DNA from: a bacterium
GTDB taxonomy: Bacteria; Electryoneota; JAOADG01
Assembly (NCBI GenBank): GCA_026417415.1
Contig: JAOADG010000030.1
Coordinates: forward strand, 1 to 16,735
Direction of reading: 5' to 3'
Length of the DNA: 16,735 nucleotides
Shown: piece after piece, positions 1 through 6,796 of the stretch
Numbering within the stretch: position 1 is the first letter of the stretch
Layout: every line of letters begins with the position of its first letter
Translations under genes and position numbers: made by a program
The notes under the pieces: generated by a model
What the model saw: the letters and a program-made list of their open reading frames with translations, nothing else
Told to the model about the DNA's origin: nothing
Databases searched by the model: none

Positions 1-138
1 TACTTATGCAACGCAAGATAGACAATGATGTCGCAATCCCCTAAATCGGGGTAGGCAATTGAAAGTTGGAAAAATAACCGTCTGGTATAATGATATCTCT
101 AGGTCGCAATCCCCTAAATCGGGGTAGGCAATTGAAAG
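1..138 (-). CRISPR. Left CRISPR array, leader-proximal end (two repeats)
   Basis: Two identical 36-nt repeats are seen at 30-65 and 103-138, separated by a 37-nt spacer (66-102). A partial spacer (1-29) runs off the window edge, so the array continues to the left. Read on the minus strand the repeat starts CTTTCAATTG and ends GGGGATTGCGAC. A CCCC-GATTTA-GGGG hairpin sits directly before an 8-nt ATTGCGAC tail, the geometry expected for a Cas6 product with an 8-nt 5' handle. Together with the leader on the right side this argues for leftward transcription. The subtype cannot be told from the repeat alone. Confidence 0.96.
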
Positions 139-332
139 ACACCCTCTCCACAAACCAAACCAAATCTACCTTCCAAGACGCAAAATTCGTAACCTACCCA
201 TACCCTTGACAGAAATTGTCGCAATGTAACTAAACACGAAAACGTTTTATCGTACAACTCCAATTATCTCCTTGACTTATACAGATTCGTAACCTCCCCC
301 CCTTTTTTCGCTCAAAATAGGTTACGAATGGA
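103..332. repeat. Left arm of 230-bp inverted repeat (CRISPR repeat + leader)
   Basis: The reverse complement of 16419-16648 aligns to this stretch without gaps. I compared it base by base and see mismatches only at 159, 169 and 235 (partners 16592, 16582 and 16516). The homology starts at the first CRISPR repeat and ends just beyond the third leader 11-mer. Outside the first repeat the spacers differ, so this is a duplicated leader-repeat unit and not an assembly echo. Confidence 0.95.
139..332 (-). promoter_or_regulatory. CRISPR leader of the left array
   Basis: This AT-rich non-coding flank abuts the first repeat and is repeated almost exactly (3 differences) in inverted orientation beside the right array, which identifies it as the leader. 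It holds three copies of the 11-mer ATTCGTAACCT: 185-195 and 285-295 on the plus strand and 319-329 on the minus strand. The last two can pair as an 11-bp stem across a C7T6-containing loop. No clear -35/-10 pair was found. The 163 bases between the leader and cas2 (333-495) show no gene or clear signal. Confidence 0.85.
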
Positions 333-495
333 GCGTATTTTATTAAAATATTTTAACCATCCAAGTAACCAACGGATCTGTCAGGTTCCATCTATCTGAT
401 ACATAAGAATACAAAATAGAAATGAAAAAGTCAAGTCCTTCTCCTATGATTTGCAAAAAAACTGACCCATTTACCTACAGATTGCATCTTTCCTC

Positions 496-795
496 TTAAA
501 CAATCCAATACCTTTCCGTACCGGGCGGCGTTAACCCAATCGCCAAGCCAATGGCTACCCTTTCCAACATACAGTTGGCACACAAACGAAACACATGCAC
601 ACTGTCAAGATCAGTTTCAATGATCTGAGCAATATCTTTGAGCATCTTTTGATACAATTTTTCATCTAAACGTGCTTCAAACACACTGTATTGGATCCGA
701 TCACCATACCCTTCCAAGCACTTTGCTACCTGATTTCTCCGCTTATCATCACAAATATCATAACAAATGATATAGGAAAATTCGGTTTCTGGCAT
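496..795 (-). CDS. cas2: CRISPR-associated endonuclease Cas2
   Basis: This 99-aa protein has the usual length and ferredoxin-like pattern of Cas2. The N-terminal strand FSYIICYDICDDKRR carries the conserved Asp (D13) followed by D/K/R. The middle has QYSVFEARLDE, and the HVFRLCANC strand precedes the C-terminal tail. Cas2 dimers bridge two Cas1 dimers in the spacer-integration complex. The ATG is preceded by AGGAG five bases upstream. The gene starts 8 bases after the cas1 stop and runs towards the left leader, so the two form one operon. No interference genes follow; the downstream neighbour is the CRISPR leader itself. Confidence 0.95.
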   Translation of the reverse strand: MPETEFSYIICYDICDDKRRNQVAKCLEGYGDRIQYSVFEARLDEKLYQKMLKDIAQIIETDLDSVHVFRLCANCMLERVAIGLAIGLTPPGTERYWIV

Positions 796-803
796 CGCAT
801 CTC

Positions 804-1847
804 CTAACTTGCACCAAAATAATAAGGTGAATACGGTTGCTGATGAAGTAATGCTGTTGCCAACTGCTGTACCTGACGTTCAACCAATTTCATCACTTCC
901 AAAGATTCGTTTTCCGCAACACGGATCGGTTTTGCTAAAAAATTTTCCCATTCCGCAAAAAACAATTTTCTTTTTTTCTCTTGGAGGCGAACGCCACCAT
1001 AACGGTCTTCGTCTTCTTCAAAATCATTTTTGGTAAATACACGCAGGTTGCACATCCGCATCACAAATCGGTCCACAATCGGATGGCGAAACTCTTCCAA
1101 TAGATCCAACGCCAACGATGGCCGATTGGGACGAATCTCATGAAAAAATCCACACTCCGCATCAAATCCACGCGCTTCCAACAACCCTTCAATCTTGGCA
1201 GTCAGCAATACATAAGCCAACGAAAGCAAAGCGTTGGCAGGATCCGTGGGTGGACGTTGTGAACGCTCTGTAAAAGTGATGTCCCCTTTGAAAGAACGTG
1301 CCAAAGCGCGAAAATAAGTCGCAGCCGCTACCCCTTCAAATCCACGCACCTGCTCAATGGTCTGCGTCTGCTCAATCCGTTTCTGATAGTGGTCAATGGA
1401 TTGGATGGCTTGTGTGTACACCCCTTCCGCCGTATCATTAGAGCGGAGTTGTTCCAACACGGTCTTGGCATTCTGCAGTTTGGCATGCACCACACGTTTA
1501 GAATGCTGTAAACAACGCTCCGTATCCAACGCCAAGGCAAATTGCTTCATCCGCAATTCTATGGTACCCAGACCAGACGGAACATAACGCCCTAAAAACG
1601 TCCCGCCTTTAGAAAAGTAGTACACTCCGATCTTGCGCTCAAATAAGGCATGGATTGCGTCAGTAGTGACCGTGATTTTCCCAAAAAGGTAGATCTGGTC
1701 AATCTTATGAAGTTCCACTTCCAACAATTTTTCACGCACCATCCCTAATGGACCACTACCATCCGGATCGGTATCTTTGGTAATCAAAATACTTTCACCA
1801 GTCAAACGGATCACGGAACCCGTTTGGTTTACGTAAAGGGTTGACAA
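804..1847 (-). CDS. cas1: CRISPR-associated integrase Cas1
   Basis: Cas1 is the metal-dependent integrase that inserts new spacers at the leader-repeat junction. The chosen TTG start gives 347 aa beginning MSTLYVNQTGSVIRLTGE, which matches how Cas1 proteins usually begin, and AGGAGG lies four bases upstream. A longer in-frame reading from a TTG at 1886 adds 13 residues but has no ribosome site. The three expected metal ligands are visible: E171 in GFEGVAAATYF, H236 in GFFHEIRPNRPS and E251 in LALDLLEEFR. RPPTDPANALLSLAY is the typical segment before the His. The sequence resembles Cas1 of type I-C/type III-like systems, but I would not assign a subtype. There is no fused reverse transcriptase or Cas4. 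It is followed by cas2 after 8 bases. Confidence 0.95.
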   Translation of the reverse strand: MSTLYVNQTGSVIRLTGESILITKDTDPDGSGPLGMVREKLLEVELHKIDQIYLFGKITVTTDAIHALFERKIGVYYFSKGGTFLGRYVPSGLGTIELRMKQFALALDTERCLQHSKRVVHAKLQNAKTVLEQLRSNDTAEGVYTQAIQSIDHYQKRIEQTQTIEQVRGFEGVAAATYFRALARSFKGDITFTERSQRPPTDPANALLSLAYVLLTAKIEGLLEARGFDAECGFFHEIRPNRPSLALDLLEEFRHPIVDRFVMRMCNLRVFTKNDFEEDEDRYGGVRLQEKKRKLFFAEWENFLAKPIRVAENESLEVMKLVERQVQQLATALLHQQPYSPYYFGAS

Positions 1848-1851
1848 TAGG

Positions 1852-1857
1852 CCTCCT
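1852..1857 (-). promoter_or_regulatory. Ribosome binding site that decides the cas1 start
   Basis: Read on the minus strand this is AGGAGG, four bases before the TTG at 1847. The alternative upstream TTG at 1886 has no comparable site. Confidence 0.6.
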
Positions 1858-1911
1858 AAACTGTTCTCTAAATCATAAATATACAATCAAACAAGTTGTT
1901 CTACAATAGAA

Positions 1912-1961
1912 AAGGTCGCCATCTGCCCTCACCCACAGTTGAGCGACGAGAAAGCGACCTT
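1912..1961 (-). terminator. Stem-loop with T-rich tail between the 121-aa gene and cas1
   Basis: An 8-bp perfect inverted repeat (AAGGTCGC at 1912-1919 and GCGACCTT at 1954-1961) encloses a 34-base loop. On the minus strand the stem is followed by TTCTATT, so it could end transcription from the upstream 121-aa gene (stop at 2063) before cas1. The long loop makes it an atypical terminator. A structured 5' region for cas1 is the alternative. Confidence 0.4.
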
Positions 1962-1976
1962 AAACAATTGGACAAA

Positions 1977-2043
1977 GGTTGACTTATGAACCTGTTGGGT
2001 GTATGCTGAACCACTTTAACCAGCAGGTTAAAAAGGATCAACC
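1977..2043. other. Nested hairpin, possible structured RNA or terminator
   Basis: An outer 6-bp stem (GGTTGA 1977-1982 with TCAACC 2038-2043) encloses a 10-bp stem (1989-1998 with 2020-2029). The inner stem pairs fully on the plus strand with one G-U pair, while the minus strand would have one A-C mismatch. It lies 20 bases beyond the stop of the 121-aa gene. No known RNA family was recognised. Confidence 0.35.
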
Positions 2044-2062
2044 AAACCCTTGGGAACCTCTT

Positions 2063-2428
2063 TTAGGGATCAATCAATTCCAATAACAACATCACCGCCA
2101 CATCCGAGTTGGGCGTTACCCCTGTGATGGTGACAGAGGTGTCGCTTTCGTTGACGCGTACCACCAAGGTATAGTTGGGTGCGTTGTACACTGCTTTCAC
2201 CGAAATGCGGTCCCCCGTCTGGATAGGTTTTGCACTCTCAACCTGATAGGTACGGCTACCATCAAAAGCAATCATCTTTTTGATGGTGCCCGCAAGTGGG
2301 ATGGGAACACCAAAGTTAGACAACTGCCCCACCGAATAGAGTTGGACAGTGGTGGTGCTTAAAGTCCGACCAAAATTCAGAACTACGCGATTCTTTTTGG
2401 TAAAGAGGTAACATTCGTTTGTTTTCAT
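2063..2428 (-). CDS. Small beta-rich protein, possibly phage structural
   Basis: This 121-aa protein has no signal peptide or membrane segment. It is predicted by eye to be mostly beta strand: alternating hydrophobic stretches such as VQLYSVGQL, RTYQVESAKPIQTGDRISVKAVY, VVRVNE and VAVMLLLELID. The GTIKKMIAFDGS turn and the GVTPNSDVAVMLLLELIDP end resemble small head-decoration or tail-fibre-type proteins of phages, but I cannot name a family. AAGGAA precedes the ATG. It is divergent from the VOC gene, with only 34 bases between the two start codons. The other virus-like genes downstream on the same strand raise the chance that it is phage-derived. The function remains unknown. Confidence 0.7.
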   Translation of the reverse strand: MKTNECYLFTKKNRVVLNFGRTLSTTTVQLYSVGQLSNFGVPIPLAGTIKKMIAFDGSRTYQVESAKPIQTGDRISVKAVYNAPNYTLVVRVNESDTSVTITGVTPNSDVAVMLLLELIDP

Positions 2429-2462
2429 AATTCCATTTCCTTATCTTAGGTGAGTTTTTTTA

Positions 2463-2873
2463 ATGAAAGAGAGTACAATGCACTATCACGACATCGTCCA
2501 TACCGAATTTTGTGTTCAAAATATCCCCCAAGCGGCACACTTTTTTCAGCAACTCTTTGGCTGGGAATGCTTTTCCAGCGAGATGGAAAACTATTGGTTT
2601 TGGAAACTTCCCCATTCTGAAGAAATCCTCGGTGGCATCACCACTTGCGAGGAAAGCTTGCCCAGCGTAGCGACCACTACCGTGTACGTCCAGGTGGAAA
2701 ACATTCAAACAACCATTGAAAAAGCCCTGGCTTTAGGAGGACATTGTTTGGTGCAAGAAACCAAAATTAGTGACCGTTTGGGCTATTTTGCCATTATCGC
2801 TGAGCCGAGTGGCTGTCAAGTGGGAATTTGGTCAAAAAATCCTTCAAAACCATCCAATCGGGAGGAAAAATGA
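2463..2873 (+). CDS. VOC-family protein (glyoxalase/dioxygenase fold), copy 1
   Basis: The 136-aa protein carries one vicinal-oxygen-chelate domain: HTEFCVQNIPQAAHFFQQLF (beta-alpha), FGWECF, then VYVQVENIQTTIEKALALGG and a final AEPSGCQVGIWS strand. The pattern matches the COG3324-type 'lactoylglutathione lyase-related' group, many of whose members have no assigned reaction. E15 sits where a metal ligand is usual, but the complete ligand set is not obvious, so activity is uncertain. The ATG at 2463 has AGGTGA upstream; an ATG five codons later is possible. Its TGA stop overlaps the start of the next VOC gene (ATGA), so the two are translationally coupled. Confidence 0.85.
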   Translation: MKESTMHYHDIVHTEFCVQNIPQAAHFFQQLFGWECFSSEMENYWFWKLPHSEEILGGITTCEESLPSVATTTVYVQVENIQTTIEKALALGGHCLVQETKISDRLGYFAIIAEPSGCQVGIWSKNPSKPSNREEK

Positions 2874-3244
2874 ATCTCCACGTAGAATTGCGTACCACAG
2901 ATTTAGCGGCAACCGGAAAATTCTTACAAGAGTGTTTGCATTGGGTGGTAGAATCGTGGGAGTGGCAAGGTGAAACCTACCTTTTGTTCAAAGATCGGTA
3001 CGATAACCCCGTGATCGGAGGCGATGTAGAAGCGGTTAGCACACTCCCAGAAGTTCCAACCTGTGTGGTATACTGTCCTTGCGAAAACATAGAACAAACC
3101 GTGGATGCTGCTCTCAAGCACGGTGCTACCATTTTTAGGCCTATTATGAACGTTGGGGATTATGGATTAAAAATTGTTATTCTGAAACTTCCCGGTGGTT
3201 GTCATCTCGGTTTCTGGTGGTCGCCGAAACAAGATCAGTCCTAA
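2870..3244 (+). CDS. VOC-family protein, copy 2
   Basis: The protein is 124 aa from the ATG at 2870, which has GGGAGG a few bases upstream; an in-frame ATG at 2828 lies inside the preceding gene and is less likely. The layout repeats that of copy 1: MNLHVELRTTDLAATGKFLQ, a central TCVVYCPCENIEQTVDAALKHGA and a closing LPGGCHLGFWW strand. VOC domains pair to build an active site, so the two coupled products may form a heterodimer; this is inference. The TAA stop overlaps the stop of the convergent protease-like gene by four bases. These two genes are the only intact plus-strand genes in the window. Confidence 0.85.
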   Translation: MNLHVELRTTDLAATGKFLQECLHWVVESWEWQGETYLLFKDRYDNPVIGGDVEAVSTLPEVPTCVVYCPCENIEQTVDAALKHGATIFRPIMNVGDYGLKIVILKLPGGCHLGFWWSPKQDQS

Positions 3245-4035
3245 CCGTTCGCCGTCTCCCGAAAGGTGTCAATAGGCGTAGAATCTACTCCATCCGAATA
3301 CTCTACCAATTTCCAAACTTTTTTGTTCCATTTCACAAGTAGCATTTGGTTTGGGGTTTGTGGTGAGGATGGGGGGAGTGATGAAGGGAGTTGGTTGGGT
3401 AAAAATGCTGTAAAAGGTTCAGCCCCGCGATAGACCAACGAACCCTCTAACACGCTTTCAATGCCGTCGTACCAATAGTGGCAAAGCACACCGTCGTACC
3501 ACTCCCCAACTTGGTGCTGACAAAGCCGCAAATCGCGTTCGCAAAGGTTGCAAGTCGCTTGCTGGAACACAAATGCGATGCTGGCTTCGGTCACCAAACC
3601 GCCATCAATTTCCAATCTTAAATCTTCTGCACGGGAGTGATCTTTCAACCAATACAACTTGGGAACAATGTATTCGTACTCCCCTAACTGTTCAATGTTT
3701 CCTCCAAAAAAGCGTGCAATGGCAATGCTTTGATGGTTATGACCGATCAGAGCCGGTGCCCCTTGCACCAATTTCAACAATAAAGGGAGATCTTGCTTGC
3801 GAAAACAGCCACCTTTTTGGTCCACAGCAGTACCTGCTAAGCGGCAGCGTCGGACGTAGAGATCCTCCACCGTCAGTGGCACCAAGGGCGGATTTGGCAA
3901 AGCATATATGGTGGCTAAGTCCTCTTCACTGGCACACCCCTTTTCCAGACAACAGGTCGCAAAATCTTTGGTAGCATCAAGAGGGGGTAACGTGGGTCTT
4001 GGTACAAACGTACCTTGTAAAATTTGGTAATGCAT
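3241..4035 (-). CDS. Phage prohead-protease-like protein with Cys/His cluster
   Basis: The protein is 264 aa from an ATG with GGAGG four bases upstream; the longer open frame to 4164 has no such site. The core from about residue 96 to 206 resembles HK97-type (U35) head-maturation proteases. H99 in LIGHNHQS and S152 in GGLVTEASIAFVF are at plausible catalytic positions, and LEGSLVYRGAEP closes the fold. Between them lies C162-x2-C165, C172-x-H174, a probable zinc site seen in some phage protease relatives. Head proteases cleave the scaffold and capsid precursor during virion assembly. No capsid or portal gene is adjacent: the neighbours are VOC proteins and a fluoride-export operon. The family call rests on motif memory, so moderate confidence. 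Confidence 0.65.
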   Translation of the reverse strand: MHYQILQGTFVPRPTLPPLDATKDFATCCLEKGCASEEDLATIYALPNPPLVPLTVEDLYVRRCRLAGTAVDQKGGCFRKQDLPLLLKLVQGAPALIGHNHQSIAIARFFGGNIEQLGEYEYIVPKLYWLKDHSRAEDLRLEIDGGLVTEASIAFVFQQATCNLCERDLRLCQHQVGEWYDGVLCHYWYDGIESVLEGSLVYRGAEPFTAFLPNQLPSSLPPSSPQTPNQMLLVKWNKKVWKLVEYSDGVDSTPIDTFRETANG

Positions 4036-4097
4036 CAATCCTCCAATTCCTTCATTTAGGATGGTTACAAAAGTAGAAAAAAAGTGAATTAGTGATC

Positions 4098-4454
4098 TTA
4101 AGACGATTTGCTTTGGGAGTAGTGGATAATATGGGCGCGCTCTTCGGTAATCATCGCCCCACAACCACTCTCTTCAATCAATTTGCGGACGATGGGGATA
4201 AACGCTTCAATTTTGGGAGCAGTATCCACCAGTTCAATCACAATGGGGAGATCTTCAGATAATCGTAAAATTTTTGAGATGTGGATGGTACGGCTATTAG
4301 CACCAAAACCAGCAATCCCACGCAAAACGGTAGCGCCTGCCATACCTTGTTTTCTGGCTTCTAAAACGATGGCTTCAAAGAGGGTGTTCCGTTGGTGCCG
4401 ATCCGATTCTCCGATAAAGATACGCAACAGTTTTCCTTCGCCTTCTAATACCAT
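4098..4454 (-). CDS. DUF190 family protein (CrcB-associated, PII-like)
   Basis: The 118-aa protein matches the DUF190 family. EGKLLRIFIGESDRH opens the fold, followed by EARKQGMAGATVLRGIAGFGANSRTIH, the signature segment, then RLSEDLPIVIELVDTAPKIEAFIP and a C-terminal VRKLIEESGCGAMIT. These small soluble proteins have a ferredoxin-like PII-type fold and are commonly encoded with crcB fluoride channels; their biochemical role is not settled. The ATG has AGGAG six bases upstream and begins 9 bases after the crcB stop, so the pair is one operon. Confidence 0.88.
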   Translation of the reverse strand: MVLEGEGKLLRIFIGESDRHQRNTLFEAIVLEARKQGMAGATVLRGIAGFGANSRTIHISKILRLSEDLPIVIELVDTAPKIEAFIPIVRKLIEESGCGAMITEERAHIIHYSQSKSS

Positions 4455-4463
4455 AAGGAACTC

Positions 4464-4838
4464 CTAAAATAGTTTTCCCAGCACCATTCCCAAATAGGTC
4501 GCTACCAAACAGAATATCAGGTTCAAAACAACATTGGCAAGGGCTTGCAGATATTCCATCTCTCGAATCATCAGTACCGTTTCGTAACTAAAGGTAGAAA
4601 ATGTGGTAAAGCCGCTTAAAATACCGGTGGTCAAAAAGATTCGCAGCTGCGGTGGGATGTACACGCGATCTAACGCCAATACCATAATGAAACCAATCCA
4701 AAAAGAACCCATCACGTTGACCAACAGCGTCCCAAAAGGAAAAGAAGGGGGTAGCCAGCGATAGACCATCCCACCCATCCCATAACGTAGGATAGCCCCC
4801 AAGCCACCCCCAATAAACACCCATAAGGTCTGTTTCAT
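4464..4838 (-). CDS. crcB: Fluoride ion channel CrcB/Fluc
   Basis: The 124-aa inner-membrane protein has four hydrophobic segments, the length of a single-domain Fluc subunit that works as an antiparallel dimer to expel fluoride. Motifs seen are GGGLGAILRY near the start, PFGTLLVNVMGSFWIGF (residues 34-50, with the conserved Asn41 of the ion track) and GFTTFSTFS (77-85), which carries the phenylalanine/threonine box and sodium-site loop. ATG at 4838 was chosen; a TTG one codon earlier is also possible. The ribosome site is weak. It is followed by the DUF190 gene. No fluoride riboswitch could be recognised in the 70 bases upstream. Confidence 0.93.
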   Translation of the reverse strand: MKQTLWVFIGGGLGAILRYGMGGMVYRWLPPSFPFGTLLVNVMGSFWIGFIMVLALDRVYIPPQLRIFLTTGILSGFTTFSTFSYETVLMIREMEYLQALANVVLNLIFCLVATYLGMVLGKLF

Positions 4839-4907
4839 CAATGCGCTCGGTTGTCTTGAATGAACCTTATCCTACCCGACACCGCATTTTAAGAGTCGGC
4901 ATAGGGT

Positions 4908-6563
4908 TTAGTTCCACAAACGCATCACCATCGTACGTTGCCAATCTTCCGCACGTATCCCAAAGGTTTGTTTGAACGTCGCATCGGTCATCCCCGGCAG
5001 CAATCCATTGATGGTGGGATTAGGCAATATCCATTCTTGGAAATTTTGGGCTTGCCAGGTAATTACCGGCTGCCAACGAGTACGCCAGATCTCCCGATAA
5101 AACACTTCAAAATTGATGCCGTTGTACCAATTCCCTTGCTGTTGATAGTTGGGATAGAGCCATAGCCGCAAGCGTGCGAAAGGATAATTCCGTTGCCGAT
5201 ACTCGGCAACCTTACGGTTCCAAATGGTATCTAACTCCGGAAAATTGTAAGAATAGTTCAAAAACTCTTGAGTGATGGTCCCATATTCCATTTCAGCCAC
5301 ATGCTCCCAATAATGGTTACCCGCAAAGGGAAAATGAACCACTTGGGATAAGTTTTCGTAACGGTTTTCTTCCGCATACACCACCCCGGTATCTAAAGAA
5401 ACGGTATAGGGTGGAAGTAGCCCCTTCAAATTTTGTACCGCATTGTGAAACATTTGCCGCATAGAAATTTCTAAATTGACCTCGGGGGTAGAATCGTTCC
5501 CATCTGCATCCATCATAAAGCGTTCTGAGGTGGTAAAAGCGCGCCGTATCTTTGGTAGATACGCTTTCAAGGTATCCAAATCCTGTCTGGTAATCCCATC
5601 GTTGGGGTCAATTTTAATCAAATGACGACTTTGGTTTCCAGTTTCCGCTTCCAAATGGGTGATGGCGCGATCCAACGCATCAATGGCGTTTAACCAACAA
5701 TCCCCTGCTGTTGCCATATGCTGAGCCCCTTGGGAGCGCAATGCCAAAAAGGGTGAACTTTGGGTCACCGCATTCCGCAACCCATTGCCGGTATAATCTT
5801 CAAAGGATAAATCATAAGCACACCAATGCAACACTTGGGCTTTGAGTACATTCAAAGCAGAAAGGGTAGCGTTGATTTCTGTTAAATCCAAATAAACTTC
5901 ATCTTCCCACGGATCCCCTTGCATCCGAGCCGTGACCACAAAGGTAAACGACGGCTGGTTCGCTACAAACTGAAGATGATCAATAGCACTGGAAAGACGT
6001 GGAACCAAATGGCTAAGCAAAAAATCTTGGGCATCCCGAATGCTGGGGTTGACCGTCATCACCCGATTCCCATCGGTCAAGGTCTTTAAGATGGTTAAAG
6101 GACTCATAAACGGAAGTGCCAATTCTGTACCCGAGAAAACTGGCCGAGACAACGGTGGTTCGCGGGTAAACAGACCCGGTAAATTGATTTCAAAGATGCT
6201 ATCCCGCTCAATAAAATTTTTCCAATCATCAAAAATTTGTTGCATTGAATTTTCGCGAGACAACATTAAAATTTCCAACAACCCGACACCAAAGTGTGCT
6301 GTTGGGTTAAGAGTATCCAGTTGGAGTGCTTCGCGGTAGAGGTTGTAAGGGACAGTAAAGTTGAGGTCCATCGGGTCTTGCGGTTCTGGACCGTTGATAA
6401 GCGTGTAGAGTACCTCTTCCAAAGCCGTGTTGGCTGCGTTAACTTTGGCGGCTGCAGCAGTAGAATCGCGGATAGGACCTGTGGGCTTTTGATCCGCTTC
6501 CTCTTTTTCACAACCATAGAGAAAGAAAAAAACGAGGGTTAAAAGAGCAATCAACTTTTTCAT
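4908..6563 (-). CDS. Large lipoprotein with N-terminal TPR-like segment, unknown function
   Basis: The protein is 551 aa. MKKLIALLTLVFFFLYGC is a lipoprotein signal with the acceptor Cys at residue 18, so the mature protein should be anchored in an envelope membrane. An acidic linker (EKEEADQKP) follows. Residues ~60-110 contain a TPR-like pair (YREALQLDTLNPTAHFGVGLLEIL). The rest is soluble and helical, with acidic DPNDG and DADGNDSTPEVN stretches and a C-terminal part rich in Trp, Tyr and Asn. No catalytic motif was recognised. The start was fixed by AAAGGAG before the ATG and by the signal peptide; an in-frame start 15 codons upstream would spoil the signal. A promoter-like TTTG/TATATTTG pair lies ~85 bases upstream. 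Confidence 0.85.
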   Translation of the reverse strand: MKKLIALLTLVFFFLYGCEKEEADQKPTGPIRDSTAAAAKVNAANTALEEVLYTLINGPEPQDPMDLNFTVPYNLYREALQLDTLNPTAHFGVGLLEILMLSRENSMQQIFDDWKNFIERDSIFEINLPGLFTREPPLSRPVFSGTELALPFMSPLTILKTLTDGNRVMTVNPSIRDAQDFLLSHLVPRLSSAIDHLQFVANQPSFTFVVTARMQGDPWEDEVYLDLTEINATLSALNVLKAQVLHWCAYDLSFEDYTGNGLRNAVTQSSPFLALRSQGAQHMATAGDCWLNAIDALDRAITHLEAETGNQSRHLIKIDPNDGITRQDLDTLKAYLPKIRRAFTTSERFMMDADGNDSTPEVNLEISMRQMFHNAVQNLKGLLPPYTVSLDTGVVYAEENRYENLSQVVHFPFAGNHYWEHVAEMEYGTITQEFLNYSYNFPELDTIWNRKVAEYRQRNYPFARLRLWLYPNYQQQGNWYNGINFEVFYREIWRTRWQPVITWQAQNFQEWILPNPTINGLLPGMTDATFKQTFGIRAEDWQRTMVMRLWN

Positions 6564-6643
6564 CGTAAACTCCTTTCCTATCTTTGCACTCAGTTTCAAA
6601 ACATCCAACCAAACTCAATGGTTTAGTGAAACTGAAGCAACTT

Positions 6644-6675
6644 CAAATATAGTACATCGTTTTCTCAAAAGCAAA
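6644..6675 (-). promoter_or_regulatory. Bacteroidota-type promoter for the lipoprotein gene
   Basis: On the minus strand TTTG (6675-6672) is followed after 20 bases by TATATTTG (6651-6644), an exact fit to the TTTG...TAnnTTTG promoter of Bacteroidota and relatives. It lies about 80 bases before the lipoprotein ATG in a 233-base gap that holds no gene. Confidence 0.4.
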
Positions 6676-6796
6676 TCGTTTTCCCATTTAACTGGGTAAA
6701 AATGAAAATTTTTTCTTGCTTACCTCGCCTTATCTTTACCTATAATTGTTTTGATTTTCGTCGGAAGGTTGCTTTTTTGCTTCCTATGGAACCCTA

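Noticed and set aside
809-1587. Open frames opposite to and out of frame with cas1
   Set aside because: They overlap a clear cas1 frame, have no ribosome sites and give low-complexity, non-protein-like translations.
1977-2043. tRNA-like fold of about 67 nt with a GGTTGA acceptor-like stem
   Set aside because: No T-arm stem, no D-arm and no anticodon arm can be drawn on either strand; the TTCATAA loop-like sequence joins the outer stem directly.
4839-4907. Possible fluoride riboswitch upstream of crcB
   Set aside because: Only a 5-bp stem (CCGAC/GTCGG) is visible; the conserved pseudoknot core and GAUGG-type element of the fluoride riboswitch are not recognisable in this short gap.
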